Assembly: GCA_016758965.1 (NCBI GenBank)
Contig: JAEPRB010000339.1
Location: forward strand, 1 to 34,366
Source: Circinella minor
Taxonomy: Eukaryota > Mucoromycota > Mucoromycetes > Mucorales > Lichtheimiaceae
Direction of reading: 5' to 3'
Length of the DNA stretch: 34,366 bases
How positions within the stretch are numbered: position 1 is the stretch's first letter; the number at the start of each line of letters is the position of its first letter. Both the position numbers and the translations under genes were made by a program. Below are positions 1 to 12,400 of the stretch, in pieces. The notes below the pieces were generated by a model, which did no database searches, was not told the DNA's origin, and saw nothing but the letters and a program-made list of their open reading frames with translations.

Positions 1-46
1 CTATAGTTATTTTTCCAGTATATTCTATTACTATAGACTGAGTTTC

Positions 47-116
47 AATTCGTTAAACCGGTAATTCGCTAAACCGGTGCCAATCCTCACATATATTGGG
101 TACCGGTTTAGCGAAT
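47..116. repeat. Tandem plus inverted repeat (AAACCGGT core)
   Basis: Two 16-bp direct copies (47-62 and 63-78, differing at one base) share the core AAACCGGT. The second copy is matched by a perfect 15-bp inverted copy at 102-116. The match continues imperfectly inward on both sides, leaving a small loop. Such a short inverted repeat could be a transposon end, a recombination or protein-binding site, or a hairpin. I see no matching copy elsewhere in the window, so the class is unknown. Confidence 0.7.
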
Positions 117-145
117 ACTTACTGTATTCTGGTGAACCCTCCTAA

Positions 146-349
146 AAAGTAAAAGAATTAATTCCACCAGGTCCAGACATGTCACACGGGCCATTTCTAT
201 GTCCATACTGTAATTATAGTTCGAAACTTTGTGCTGTGTATATTGCACACGATGAAAAAAAAATGAATTTAATACGTTTTGAAAGAAATAACAGTTGTGC
301 CAGATTAGATAGAAATGGCTATGAAAAACATAAAATATGCGGCGATTAA
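146..349 (+). pseudogene. Coding-like fragment with a CxxC motif, unidentified
   Basis: An open frame runs from 146 to a TAA at 347-349, with the first ATG at 179 (56 residues from there). Its composition is protein-like: a Pro-rich start, then CPYCNYS, later an isolated Cys, and a His/Cys-bearing end (EKHKICGD). That is suggestive of a degenerate zinc-binding module. No upstream exon was found, and the inverted repeat lies immediately upstream. It may be a last exon, a remnant or chance. The longer antisense frame over 108-392 is hydrophobic and looks like a shadow. Confidence 0.25.
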
Positions 350-900
350 GAAAAGATAATAGTATCAACCAGGATTCGGTTGATGTGATCATTTTCTAAA
401 TATCATAATGCCTATTATTTTTGTTCCTTATAACTTATAATGGTTAGCAACAAAAATCGTTTCTATTTAGCAACCAGGCAATTTCAACTGCATGAAAGAT
501 TTCGTTTAGTTATATCAGCATATCAGCCAATAAGATAAACTGATATAAATCAAATCTATGTTAAGATGGAAATAGACATCATATTTTAAAAATGAAGCTC
601 TTTTTTAGAATGAGCTTTATAAACTTACTTTACCTTTATAATCATTATATCATTTTAATCTTTCAAGCATTATATTATTTTTATGTTGCACATATACATA
701 AAAAAATTAAACATTGACTGTCTCTATTTACGTTAAAGAACAACTGGGCACACAGACATGCTCACATAACTTTAATATACACACGCCTTTTTTTTTCTTT
801 TTTTCTTTATTTCTCTCTCTCTTTTTTTTTTGCTCTTCTTTTTTTTTTCTTTCTTTCATTTCAACTTTTTAAAAAATAAAAATAAAGAAAAAAACTCCAC
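350..900. other. AT-rich intergenic / promoter region
   Basis: No gene is recognisable. From about 785 to 870 the strand is almost pure pyrimidine with long T runs, ending in an A-rich leader just before the ATG at 901. Pyrimidine-rich tracts immediately upstream of start codons recur before several genes here (8630-8655, 14670-14720, 6095-6175), so this is probably the promoter and 5' leader of the next gene. Confidence 0.5.
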
Positions 901-1078
901 ATGCAACCACCTGCTCCTCCACTTTTACCAATCTATAATAGTAATTATAATAATTACAATAATAATCAATATAACTGTTCTTCTCAACAACACGAGAATA
1001 TTAACCATTCATCTCAATCACCTCCTACTCCACTTGTTCATACGCCACCACCACCATTACACTTATTAACAACAACAC

Positions 1079-1113
<35 letters not shown>

Positions 1114-1620
1114 CTACCTTTTTCATTATTCGATACTCCTCCACGAGGCAATGATATTAAAATGTCTACAGAATCCACTCGTTCTTCCACTGAACCACCA
1201 ATGACAGATTATCCCCAAGAGGTAACCTGGTTATTTTTTCGTGATAACCAATGGGTACCGTTCCAAAATGAAAATCATTTTAAAATTGAACAAGCATTTA
1301 CTATGGGTGGTAAGTCAACCCAAAAAATGATAATAATACACTTTATATATTAAGTTTGTTTGTTTGTTACTTTATTATTATTATTATTGATTCCTATTTG
1401 TAATTATATAGGAATTTATGTTGATATTAAAGGTAAGTTTTTTTTTTATTTATTATTATTATTAGTCTTATTTATGATATCAAAAGAGGGACAATATGAT
1501 TAAAATAAATAAATAGATAGTAACTTTCCTCAGTTGAAAAGCATACGTGTTTTTCCAGCACGGTTTTACCTTTCGTATCTTGGAATGAAGTATAGGCTCA
1601 GTTGTGTTATTCAAGGTTGA
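901..1620 (+). CDS. Small protein with a conserved W/F-rich C-terminal domain, function unknown
   Basis: Three exons are inferred: 901-1309, 1412-1432 and 1517-1620, with GT-AG introns of 102 and 84 bp. The middle exon is only 21 nt. The product is 177 residues. Residues 1-100 are low complexity (Pro, Asn, an AAT-repeat-encoded poly-Asn at 1080-1112, Ser/Thr). From about residue 105 a compact domain begins: VTWLFFRDNQWVPF, then an acidic/hydrophobic stretch, then DIKDSNFP and KSIRVFP, ending YLGMKYRLSCVIQG. It resembles globular WWE-like or DDHD-protein-associated folds in spacing of Trp/aromatic residues, but I cannot assign a family with certainty. The reading frame across both splices and the motif-like exon joins support the model. 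An internal ATG at 1162 would give a shorter protein keeping the domain. It is convergent with the MAT1 gene. Confidence 0.65.
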
Positions 1621-1777
1621 TATTAATCAATTATTATTATTATTATTATTATTATTTTAACTATACTATACCATTATTAGTTCTTTTTTATCTTTCATTT
1701 AGATCATTCATTTAATTATTATGCTTTTTACTATTATTTCTCTCATGATGATTGTTCTTTATTATTATTACTTCTTG

Positions 1778-1813
<36 letters not shown>

Positions 1814-2000
1814 CTTTTTCTTTTTCATTTCATAGTATCACGGATTCTTTTATTGTACAGTTTATTCCCTTCCTTCCAACTATCTCTTGTAGAGCATTAT
1901 ACTTCCTTTCTCCCTTCAACATACCCCCCCTTTCAACTTTGCGGTTGCTGTTTGTTATTTTGTTTATTTGAAAATGTAATCTCAATCCAATCTGTTTTTT
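1621..2000. other. Convergent intergenic region, no gene seen
   Basis: This separates the 3' ends of two convergent genes. It is T-rich with an ATT repeat (1630-1655) and a TA microsatellite (1783-1811). The 105-codon open frame here is a low-complexity Leu/Phe/Tyr translation of T-rich DNA and is not a credible gene. The segment probably contains both 3' UTRs. Confidence 0.5.
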
Positions 2001-3641
2001 TTAATTGCCTTCTACTGGCATACAGGATAATCCTGTAAATGCATCACTCAGTGCTCGATCAAATACATATTTAGCTTCAAATCCTCCAGCACGTGCTCGT
2101 TTGTTATTTTGAAGATATTCCGTTGTTCTAAAATATAAATTTATAATAATGAAATTATGTTAATAATAATGATTCATTCAAGGTATTAAAAATAAATAAA
2201 TAAAAAAACTTACGGATCATCATAAGTATCTCGTAAATCATAATCAGTTGTATATTGATATTGATATTCAAATGGATCAAAATCTTTAGCTTCTGAATCT
2301 TTCATATCTGTATCATTATCCATTGCTGTAGTAATCCATGATGGCATAGATAATCTAGCTGGACTATTACTTTCAGATTGTTGTCGTAATGCAGATGATC
2401 TTTTTAGAGTAATAGATTGACGTGTGGCAAGAACTGCTTGTGCTGATTTGTTAGATGTTGCCTATTTTTTTAAGGTTTGTAACACATATAATGTTGTGAT
2501 GTTAGTATTGCTCTTGATATATATAATATGAAAGGAGGAGGAGGGAATTTACCAATTCTTTAATAATTTCGGCCTTTTCATGTTCTTTTTGTCGCCGTTC
2601 TTCTTCTAATAATTGAATATATTCTTCTCGTTTTTGTTCTCGTTGTTGTTTTTCAAGTTCATCTTGATAATTCATATAACGTTGTTCATTGGCCTTTTTT
2701 TTTTAAAAAAAAAATGGGGAGTTAGCCACATGGTCAAACCTCATGATTATTTGTTTATGTATGGATTTACCATTCTAGCCTCATTAGCTGCTATACTATC
2801 TTTATTTTCCATTTCATAAGCAGTAATTCTTGCTTCTGTCTCTGCGACATCCACTTCATTCATTAAATTAAATGCTAAAAAAAATTATCCTTGATGCTTT
2901 AGTTGTCTTATTATTGTGATAACAGAATATACAATTACTTACTTATATCTTCTACTTCTTCTAAATAATCATTATAAAGTCGTATACTTGGAAAATCTTC
3001 AGGTCTTTTGTTAAATCTATACAATATTTTTTTTCTTGGATTAGTCCCCCCTCGCTCTCCCTTTTAAAAAGGAAATATTTCTCCTTGAACAAAAACAAAC
3101 AATCAAATAGAAACTTTACACTTTATTAACTCGTTTTCGTATCCGTACTTCTTTCTCAACTTCAAGATCTTCAAAAATTTGTGACATGAATTGATTTTTA
3201 CGCAGCACTTGTTGACAAATCGGACATGGTGCTGGTCCTGCACTAAATAATCGATCTATACATGATTCACACCTTAATACATATAAATCACGTCAGTCAA
3301 TGAGTCTAATCGATTCCCTCCTCCCCAATAAAGGTTATATTCTTTAAAAGTAGAATGCAGGATTTTTCTTTTTCTTTTTCTTTTTCTTTTTACATTTTAT
3401 GAAAACATGGTGAAACTAAAAGTTTCAAGTTAGGTGTTAGGTATTTGTCACTTTTACAAACAGGACATTGAGCATCCTCTTCCTAAATTATTATTATTAA
3501 TTAGATCGTTTTATTTTATTTTTAAACAAATATTGAGAAAGGGATATTTTTATTTTTATTTTTTACCTGATATGATACTACAGAAGACCCCGATTTGCCA
3601 ATCATTAACGTTTGACTACGTAAAGTTCCTGCTCGATTCAT
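2001..3641 (-). CDS. TFB3: CDK-activating kinase assembly factor MAT1 (TFIIH subunit Tfb3)
   Basis: MAT1/Tfb3 holds Cdk7 and cyclin H together and docks this kinase on TFIIH for transcription initiation and nucleotide-excision repair in the nucleus. Eight exons are inferred on the minus strand: 3641-3567, 3482-3394, 3272-3120, 3016-2943, 2874-2771, 2693-2553, 2461-2214 and 2127-2001, giving 336 residues, close to human MAT1 (309) and yeast Tfb3 (321). An N-terminal C3HC4 RING finger is complete: C31, C34, C51, H53, C56, C59, C71, C74. It is followed by the conserved segment [20 protein letters not shown], a long charged coiled coil (about residues 130-215) and a C-terminal region with the [14 protein letters not shown] stretch and RARAGGF expected to bind the kinase pair. 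All introns are GT-AG and keep phase. It is next to the Rei1 gene on the same strand, 308 bp away. Confidence 0.93.
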
Positions 3642-3949
3642 TTTTTATTTTGAAGTTTTAAGTTTGGGGCAAAGTATATAAGACAAGAAAGAAAGGATCT
3701 AAAAATGGAAAACCATTCAAGCATAACGAAACGATGTCCAAAAAAAATATCAAGGACCGACTTGGTACCAATAGAAATTTTGATTACATAATGTTAGGTA
3801 AAAAAAAAAAAAGTAAAGAGGGAAACGGATTCATTTTATATATTATTATTTTAAGGTATTATGTTACAAAAAGAATAAAACAGTAAAACAAAAACAGATT
3901 CTATACATAAAATAAAAAAAAAAATATGTCGTTTTTTATATACGCGTGT
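3642..3949. other. Intergenic: MAT1 promoter and Rei1 3' UTR
   Basis: AT-rich DNA lies between two tandem minus-strand genes. It holds A and T homopolymers and an ATT-rich stretch near 3840-3855. No gene or recognisable control element is seen. It should contain the 5' leader of MAT1 on its left and the 3' end of the Rei1 transcript on its right. Confidence 0.45.
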
Positions 3950-5839
3950 TTAAATAGGAACTTGGTTACGTATACGTAATGTCGTATTAAGATTATTTTT
4001 AACACCAAGATCATATCGGAAATCTCGTCGAACCGCAGCTTCTTTGATTCCTTCAAACGAATTGATTTTATCATGTTGTGCTGCTCCTTTTCTACCATCT
4101 GTAACTGCTAATAAATGACGTCGTTCTTTTCTTGTTAATCCTTGTTCCCTTGCATATGCTTCTGCCTCTTCCAACCTTTTGGTTGCACTGACAGTTTCAT
4201 CATCTTCTTCACGCTATATAAACCCCATCAATATTCAAATAGATGTAAGATTTAAAGTTCACATATATAATTCTCTCATTTTCTTCAACAAGATTAAAAG
4301 AAAAAGAAAACCTACGTTTTTACGTAATCGTTGTCTAAAGAATCTAACATTTTGACGATGGCCCATACGTAATCCATTTTCTAATACTAGTTCAGTTTCA
4401 TCACTTGTTGTTGTAGCTGGTGTAATTTCTTGAAGTGGTTCAAAATTATAATAAGTTAATAAATCTTCTGGGTCTTCACTGTCATCATAAGCCATCTTAC
4501 AATGACCTTTATCCAACTATATATATATATATATATGTTACAAAAGAAAAAAAAGGTAATAACAATGGTCAATAAAAGAGTTTCCATTTTGAGTCTTGTG
4601 AATTATAATATCTTCATAGGATAAGTCGAACATCATGTGAGAAGAATTTTATCGAATGAATAACGAAAAAACCATGCTTTCGGCTTACCATGTGAGCTCT
4701 TGCAGCTTGTGCAGTTTTCCATTCTTTACCACGACCATTACAATAAAGACAAAGATGTTCATGATCAATTTTATCAGCCAAATAAGTAATTAAACCTTTT
4801 CGATCCTGAAGATATTCTTCATCAGGTAAAAAGAATCCATGATATTTAACCATATGTAAAACATTTTCATCAAAATCGTTGCTAGGAAACGAACAAAATA
4901 AACATAATCGTAATGGATCATTATTATTATGAAGTAAATAAGATTTCTTGGCCATCTTATGATCTTCTTCTAGATCGGATAGATCGGATAGATCGGATTG
5001 ATCAGAAAAGAGTGGAGCAAGTTGTTGCTGTTGTTGTTGCTGTTGTTGACCATAGTTATTATTATTGTTGTTGTTGCTAGGATAGTTACAAGTGCCTAAA
5101 ATTTCACTTTTAATTTCCATTTCTCTATGTTTCTTGGATTGCATATGATTATGATATCCATTTTCAGAATAATAAGATTTACTATCATTATTATATATAA
5201 AAAAAATAACAAAATTAGCAAATAAGAATAATAGCGCTTTCATTTGTATTAATTATTTAAGAAAATCCCACTTACCGACAAACAGCACATTCATAAATTA
5301 AACCTTGACGTTCTTCAGCTTCTCTATTTTGTGCTTGCTGCGCTACAAACAATTTTTTTTTTAAAATTTTTGGGTTATTCAATTAGATTATTATGAGTTT
5401 TACCCAACAAATAAAAAAGATAAATAAAGTTACCTAAAACTTTTTGTGCAAATTGTTCGGCATTAAGTGGAACAAGATCTGCAATCTTACGTTTAAGATT
5501 GTATTTATGCCAACTAATTAATATTTGTTTTTTAGGTGACGGACGACGTTATATTAGTTAGCCGATCAAATATTACTTTTTGGGGGAGAGTGCATGAAGA
5601 TTACAAAAAAAAAACATTTTTTTAAGTTCGCTTTTTTTTTGGGTCAAGTGAGTGGTTGCCAGGAGAGAAGAGAGGGACTGAGAACTTTTTTTTCCTTACT
5701 CTGTTCTACAATGATTACGTTGTCTTTCGCTTGTTGGAAAAGCGATACGACAGGTAATGCAAGTAAATGCAGCACTAATATTTCTAGTTGGCATAGGTGG
5801 TTGTCTTTGAAAAGAAGGTGTTGATATTGCTGCGGACAT
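3950..5839 (-). CDS. REI1: Rei1/ZNF622-type zinc-finger 60S ribosome biogenesis factor
   Basis: Rei1 is a cytoplasmic factor needed late in 60S subunit maturation, for release and recycling of shuttling factors such as Arx1. Six exons are inferred: 5839-5700, 5513-5434, 5342-5276, 5181-4689, 4516-4316 and 4213-3950, giving 414 residues (yeast Rei1 is 393). Finger 1 is C27-x2-C30-x12-H43-x5-H49, followed by HKYNLKRKIADLVPLNAEQF, the family hallmark. Finger 2 (ECAVCRKSYYSENGYHNHMQ, then SKKH) is split by an intron. A central CLFCSF...HMVKYHGFF...CLYCNGRGKEW finger pair and DKGHCKMAYDD confirm the family. The C-terminal block is basic (LTRKERRHLL, RRDFRYDLGVK). A variable Asn/Gln and (SDL)n acidic linker sits between finger pairs. 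The start chosen is the ATG at 5839. An in-frame upstream ATG (6004) would add a low-complexity leader. Confidence 0.92.
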
Positions 5840-6207
5840 GAGGTCAATAATAAATACTAGAGAGAGAGAAAAAGAGAGAGAGAGAAAGACTGATAAGACA
5901 AGACCAGAGAGAGAGACAAGAAGAGAGAGCGGGTGCAAAGATTGGAGAGCGATCACATGTGCTGAGTTTTTTTGTATGTTTGAGTTTTTTTTAACACATT
6001 TCACTGATTCTCGTTCTTGAAGGAAAATCTTAAGCCAGGTCTATTATGGTTGAAACCGTATAAAAGAAAGAAAAGAGATGAACCGGTTGTTTTTTCCTTT
6101 CTTTTCCCTCTCTTTTTTATTTATTTATTTATTTTTCTACTTTTTTTTTCTTTCACTCACTCTTTCTCTCACTTTATTAAAAAACAAACTTGATTATAAT
6201 ACAAATA
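5840..6207. promoter_or_regulatory. Divergent promoter region with GA-rich tract and TATA-like box
   Basis: This lies between divergently transcribed genes (Rei1 to the left, a hypothetical gene to the right). A purine GA microsatellite occupies about 5858-5930, so it is a CT tract upstream of Rei1 on its own coding strand. A TATAAAAG box at 6059-6066 is followed by pyrimidine-rich DNA up to the ATG at 6208, a plausible core promoter for the rightward gene. Regulation is inferred only. Confidence 0.4.
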
Positions 6208-6627
6208 ATGTCACAACAACCAAAAGGATTTTTTAATCGACGATTCACTGCTCAAGCGGAATCATCACTTCCTATTCTTCATGATACTACAGGAAATGAT
6301 TTCAAAAAATTAATTGAAAAATCTCGTAATAAAGAAATGATTGCTTCTTCTTCGATAGAAAAACAACAAACAAAACAATCATCATTAAGATCAACAAAAA
6401 CAACAACATTAAAACCTCATGGATTTGCAGCAGGTGAACCTATTATATTACCATTACCACCTAATTATAAACGACCGACACCTGGTGTATTAGATAAAGT
6501 ATATGATTGGCTTTTTACATATGAAGATCGATACTTTAATAATGATCGCAATTATTTAAGTCAAGATATATTCCCAGAAAATGATTATCGAAATTCAATT
6601 CAAAAGGTATATATTTATAAAATGTGA
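6208..6627 (+). CDS. Hypothetical protein; 3' end uncertain
   Basis: An open frame of 139 residues runs from the ATG at 6208. An in-frame ATG at 6190 would add six residues, but 6208 fits the leader better. The N-terminus is basic (QPKGFFNRRFTAQAESS), followed by a Ser/Lys/Thr linker, then a more ordered part: KPHGFAAGEPIILPLPPNYK and VYDWLFTYEDRYFNNDRNY. I do not recognise the family. A possible 5' splice site (AAG followed by GTATAT) lies at 6606/6607, just before the last seven codons. If used with the TATAG at 7006-7010, a second exon would add only about six residues before a TGA. So the last residues may be intron read-through. No membrane segment or signal peptide is evident. It is divergent from Rei1. 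Confidence 0.55.
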   Translation: MSQQPKGFFNRRFTAQAESSLPILHDTTGNDFKKLIEKSRNKEMIASSSIEKQQTKQSSLRSTKTTTLKPHGFAAGEPIILPLPPNYKRPTPGVLDKVYDWLFTYEDRYFNNDRNYLSQDIFPENDYRNSIQKVYIYKM

Positions 6628-8689
6628 TGTGAAAGGACAAAAAAAGTTAGTAGATAGATTGCTATATAAAAAAAAAGTGTGAGAGAAATAAAAATACTAA
6701 ACCCATCATCATTCTATATTTTTCAATCCGCATGACAAGACAACGGATCGGAAAAAACTATATTTTTCTTCTTCATGATTTTTATAGAAAAAAAAAACAT
6801 AAATAAACCCATAAACGTGGTTTAGCTTTCTTTATTCTTGTCCTTTTTCTTGTTATGCTCATGTTATGCTCCTGTTTATAAATATAAATATATATTATTA
6901 TTATTATTATTATTATCATTCAAATAAAAAAAAAAGTCATCTGTATCATTATTTTTAAGTTATACCTTTTTTTTTATTTGTTTCATTCCTTTTTTATTTG
7001 AATGATTATAGAATACATCATTTAACATATGAAATCACATTTTTCTGCTGTTGGTTTTTCTTTTACCGCCATTTGTGTAATTATGCAACAACTGTGAAAA
7101 TATTCTAATGAGCAACGACATTGGTTGCTTAGCAAATTACATTGGAATGTTGGTAGGACAAAACTTGATTAAAATAAACTTTCATCTATCATCCTTTTTG
7201 AACTCTTTTTTGACTCTTTTTTATGGGAGATTAATTGATTTGGTATTACAAACACAAACCCGCTTAAATACTTTGCCTTCATGGAGTTTTGAATTTCTAT
7301 TTTCTGTTTTGGGATGCATGATGTATGAAATAAATGTGCTTGGTCGGTTGATTCTTTATATTTTTTTCTTACTGGTTACATATTGCTTATACTCATAACA
7401 TTATGACATATCATTCTAATTGTTTATAATATATTGTCACGTGAATAATAATGATGTAAGAAGGAGTTTTTCTGCATGTAAACAATTAAAGGAACAGTAA
7501 AAGATAAAATATATAATTTTTTGACAGTTATATAAAATATGAGTTGTAATGATAAATAATAATTGAACTCCTTCTTTCCTTTCTCTCTCTCTGCGCGCAA
7601 TACCCCCCCTCAACTCCTCTCTCTCTCTTCTCCTTCTCCGAAAATATATTTATTGCTGATTTATGCAGCTATAAATTCAAATAATAAGAGTCATTACAAA
7701 AAGGAAAAGAAAAAACCAGATGAGCGGCTTCCATATTAAGAAAAAATAAAACTGTGTATAGAAAATAAAGGGGGAGGGCAGGAGAAGGTTAAGATAGGGT
7801 AGGAGTTCCTTTATATATATTCTGCATAAGTAGATAAAGTTTAGTCATCGTACATTATACATTAGAAAACTAAAATGTTACGTATTGCCGACATATAAAT
7901 ATATCTTTTCGCATGACTTATAATGATATGTATCAATAATAGTTATGCTTACGTATCTGAAGATGTCTTTAATTATAATTAATGCATAATAACAAGGGAT
8001 TTCTATTTCGTATAAAAATAAAGAATGAGTGTGTGATGATAATGAGTTATATTTCGTTTCTATAGTAGCTTAACCTGATAATTTTCAAATGGTTATAACA
8101 ATATATCTATTCTATTATTAATTCGATTGAATTTACATATAACAATCAAGAACAGATGACCGAGAGTATATGCACACTAGATTTATGAAATACCTTTTTC
8201 GGATGAAATCAAAACACGTTTTTTTTTCTATTACTCTCTTTTCCAATACCCAGGTCTGTGGAATAGTTATTTGTTTGTTGTTCATTGTTATCATTGTACT
8301 GTATATACGTACGTACGTAGTAAGAAAGAGGGGATGAATACTTTTTTTTATATCTGTCAACTCAACTCCCAGTAACTCGGATAAATACTTTCTTAAGACA
8401 AGAAAAATAATATAAAAAAATATATACTCTAAAAAACTTGTTGCATACATTTTAATTCAGAAGAAATATTTACTATGCAAACTATAGTAATAATAAAAAG
8501 ATGGAGTAAAAATATTTAAAAGGACGCGAAAATTTCAGACAAGATTGAATACGCGTTTCGAATAGGCGTGTTCCTTTTTTTTTCTTATTGTCCTCCGCTC
8601 TTTTACATTTCAACACCACACACCTTTCTTTTCTTTTTTTTTTTTTTTTTTTTTGCTTGTTATATTTATATTTTTCATCGATCGATACC
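6628..8689. other. Long intergenic region, no supported gene
   Basis: About 2 kb of AT-rich DNA lies upstream of the condensin gene. It contains T and A homopolymers, an ATT microsatellite (6890-6915), a CT-rich patch with a C run (7570-7640), a repeated ACGT block (8306-8320) and a long T run (8635-8655) before the condensin start. A 96-codon hydrophobic frame (7108-7398) and a 105-codon minus frame (8133-8450) have no recognisable motifs. I treat them as chance frames, though a small exon of the preceding gene could be here. Confidence 0.45.
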
Positions 8690-9449
8690 ATGTCTGGCGG
8701 TTCTTTCGTATTACACGATGAATTATTACGATTACAACAAGAAGATGAAAATAATTATTATATACCAAATGAAGTAGCTATTCAAGGAAAAACAAAAGGA
8801 GAATTGACACGTTACTTATATGGTCCGTTATATATAAAAGAAAATGAATAAATAATTCCAAGTAGTGAACAAAAAAAAAATACTTAATTATTATTTTTTT
8901 GTTATAAATATTATTATAGATATTACCGATAGAATTGAAGTAGCATCAGATAATATTAGTGATCCTTTGGTATTTGATAAGATTCGCAGTTTTTTAAAGT
9001 ATGTGTAATATATACTCTGTTCTTATTCTCTGTACGTATATAATATACTCATACTTTATAACTTTTATTATTATCTAGAAACTTTCAACATTTAGCAAAA
9101 GAGATTGCTTCAAAGTTAATGGATAGTCTTTTATCTGGTAAGTAAAAAAAAAACAGCAAGCTTACATTTTCGTATACATGATATACAAATAAATCACATA
9201 TAACCTAAATAAATAGTCATCTTCACTATTATTATACTGTTATATAGCATTCAGAGCAGAAATTAAAGCAACTTCAGATGATCTTGATAATAATGAAAAA
9301 GATACATTTGTTGGTCATCGTCAAAGTCTTGAACATTATGGATTCTTGGTACATTGGATTCTGATTGTATCAGAACAAAGCTCATCATCATCATCAGTAG
9401 TTGCCACCTCAAGTTCAACGAAACCCAAGGTAATTAATATATAACATCT

Positions 9450-9492
<43 letters not shown>

Positions 9493-12400
9493 ATAACTAA
9501 AAATAAAAATGGATATTGCTTCTTAATTAGAAAGGAAAATCTCGAGCAACAGAAGTAACGGATTGGACCGTTCAAAAAACTAAAGCATTTGATTTAATTG
9601 CACGATTACTTGAAGTCAAAATATCTAAAATATGGACTTTAACACCTGAACGACAAACATTTATTAGTCTTTTTACTAAACCAGCATTTCAATTATTTGA
9701 AGATCCCGCAACATCAAAATCACATAGTAAAGAAATAAAATATCGTGCATTTCGTATTCTTGGATTATGTATAAAATATTATGGTTATATGTTTGGTAAT
9801 AAATTATTTATTATTAGTAAAAAAAAAAAAGAAAGATGATATTTTATTAACTTATTCTCACCTTTTATTTTTAGCTGCACAAACAACTATTATGCAAGAT
9901 TTACAATATTGGGAACATTCTGCAGAACCTATGGCGGAATTATTAAAATATTTAGTTGAAAAACAAGACTATACACAATTAGCAGATGAAATTTTACGAG
10001 AAATTAGTAATAAGGAATTTAAAGATGTTTCATCTAAAGAAGTTAAAGATTCTCCTAATGCAAAAACATTCGCTGCTTTTCTTATTAAATTGACTGATCT
10101 TTCACCAAAAACTATTCTTAAAAATCTTGGTTTACTTATCCATCAACTTGGAAGTGAGGTAAATGATCTTTTCCTTTTTTTTTTCCTCTTCATCCTTTTT
10201 TTTTAAACTGACTATTATTATTATTATTAGTCATATACGATGCGTATGGCTATTGTTGAAGCATTAGGTGGATTGATTATTGAATTAGCACATCAAATGG
10301 ATGATAATCCTTCTCAAAAAGAACAAATAAATGGATTTTTTGATATCTTGGAAGAACGTATGCTTGACCCTATTGCTTTTGTACGATCCAAAGTTTTACA
10401 AACTTATCTTCGAATATTAGAGTAAGTAATTATTAAACAACGGATAAAACCTATCTTTAATCATTTATTGCTTTTCTTATTTTAATTAACCTCGTTGTTC
10501 TAAATATGAATAATTTATATAGACTTAAAATCAAATTTCCCAAACGACGTTATGCATTAAGTGTTTTGGCAGTACGACATTTACAAGATAAAAGTAGTAT
10601 TGTTCGAAAATATGCAATTCGTGTTTTAACAAAACTTACAATGACACATCCATTCAGTATGTACGGTGGTGAATTGGATTTGGAAAGTTGGCAAGCTAAA
10701 TTGGATAAAATAAAAGAAGAAATTGCAGTAAGTTAATCTTTTTATTCTTATTTTTAGTTGGGAAAAAAAACTATTATATAAAAAAATTTAATATTTTTTG
10801 AAACGAAAAAAAAAAAATATTTGATAGAGTGTCACAAGTGAAGATGATATTCCTCCAACTATTGCTATTGCACCTATCACCATGATAGATAAACAAGAAG
10901 AAGGGGAACTTGATAAAAATGAACAAGGAGAAAAAGTAACTACAAATGATCAAGATTCAGATGTTGAAATGGATGATGTTGATAAAGAAGGTGATAATAA
11001 CAACGACAACGATGATATGAAAGATTCAAATAACGAAGAGAAAGAACAACAACAGCAAGATGAAAGTGAAATCAATTCTTCTTCTCAGGCATCATTACAA
11101 CAACAACAACAACAACCAAAACTGACGGTGATTTCACCTGAAAAAATGCAACAGTTAACATTAATGAAAACATTTCATAATGATGCTGTTAAATTTATTT
11201 TCCAGCTTCATACAGCTATGCCTTTAATTTGTCAATTATTATCATCTAAATCGAAGCCTGAAGTATTAGAAGCTATGGAATTACTTGTTACAGCTTATGA
11301 ATATAAAGTGAAGCCAGCATCGGTAAAAAAAAATAATCAAATTTCCCAACTCTTTTATTATAATTATAATTATTATTCCCCTTGGATCATAATATATTTA
11401 ATAACTTTTTAATAATCAATTAACGATTCTTTCTATTATATAGGAAGGAATTCGAAAAATGCTTCATTTAATTTGGACCAAGGATACAAGTGATGAAGGT
11501 AAAGGGGTCAAAATGAAACTTTTAGAGTGTTATCGAAAACTTTATTTTGATCCAGATGCTCGACTGAATCAACGTGATAATATCAATACAATTGCTCGTA
11601 ACTTGATTCAACTTACCTTCAACACAACCTTGGCCGAATTAACCTCATTGGAACAATTATTAAGTACCGTCATGGCAGAGGATATATTGGGTGATGTCGT
11701 CATTGAAAAATTATGGAGTGTTTATGGATTTACGGGTGGTAATATTCCAAAAGAGCAACGTCGTGGTGCCATTATTATTTTGGGTATGTTGGCAAAAGCA
11801 AGAACAGAAATTGTAAATGAAAAAGTGGATACTTTATTACGTATTGGTCTTGGTCCATTGGGGAAAGCGGATTTATCATTAGCAAGATATACTTGTATCG
11901 CTCTTCAACGACTTGCAGGTTCTAAAACTCCCGAAAAAGGTAAAAAGAAGTTTCTTTTATATAATGTATAAATGGTTTGTGATTGATTTCGTACTACACA
12001 TAATAATTGAATGAAATTATTACGGACTAATTATATAGGAAGAAGTGCTCATGCTGGTATTCGATTACCAATGACTCATCCGGTATTTAATCGACTTAAG
12101 GATATGGCTGAACTTCCAAGTCAAGAAATGGAATGGTTCAGTATGACAGAACAAGCCATCAACGCAATCTATATGCTTGGTGAGCATCCTGATGTATTAT
12201 GTGCTGAAATTATCCGCGATAAGACAATCAAGGTATTTGGTGGCGACCGTTCACGATCAGAAACACCTTTATCATCCTCTGACGATACCAACAGTAATAC
12301 TACTGGAACTCAAATGGAACTTGATTATGATATGAGCTTATCACAACAAGTGTTACCATATCCACAAAATCCACTCCATCAAAGTGCCATGGAATTAAGT

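Noticed and set aside
1721..2038. 105-codon plus-strand frame between two genes
   Set aside because: It translates T-rich and TA-repeat DNA into low-complexity Leu/Tyr/Ile and overlaps the 3' end of the MAT1 gene on the other strand.
7108..7398. 96-codon hydrophobic frame upstream of condensin
   Set aside because: No motif, no codon signal and hydrophobicity expected from T-rich DNA. It cannot be joined to the gene at 6208 in phase.
8133..8450. 105-codon minus-strand frame
   Set aside because: AT-rich chance frame with no recognisable domain or supporting splice sites.
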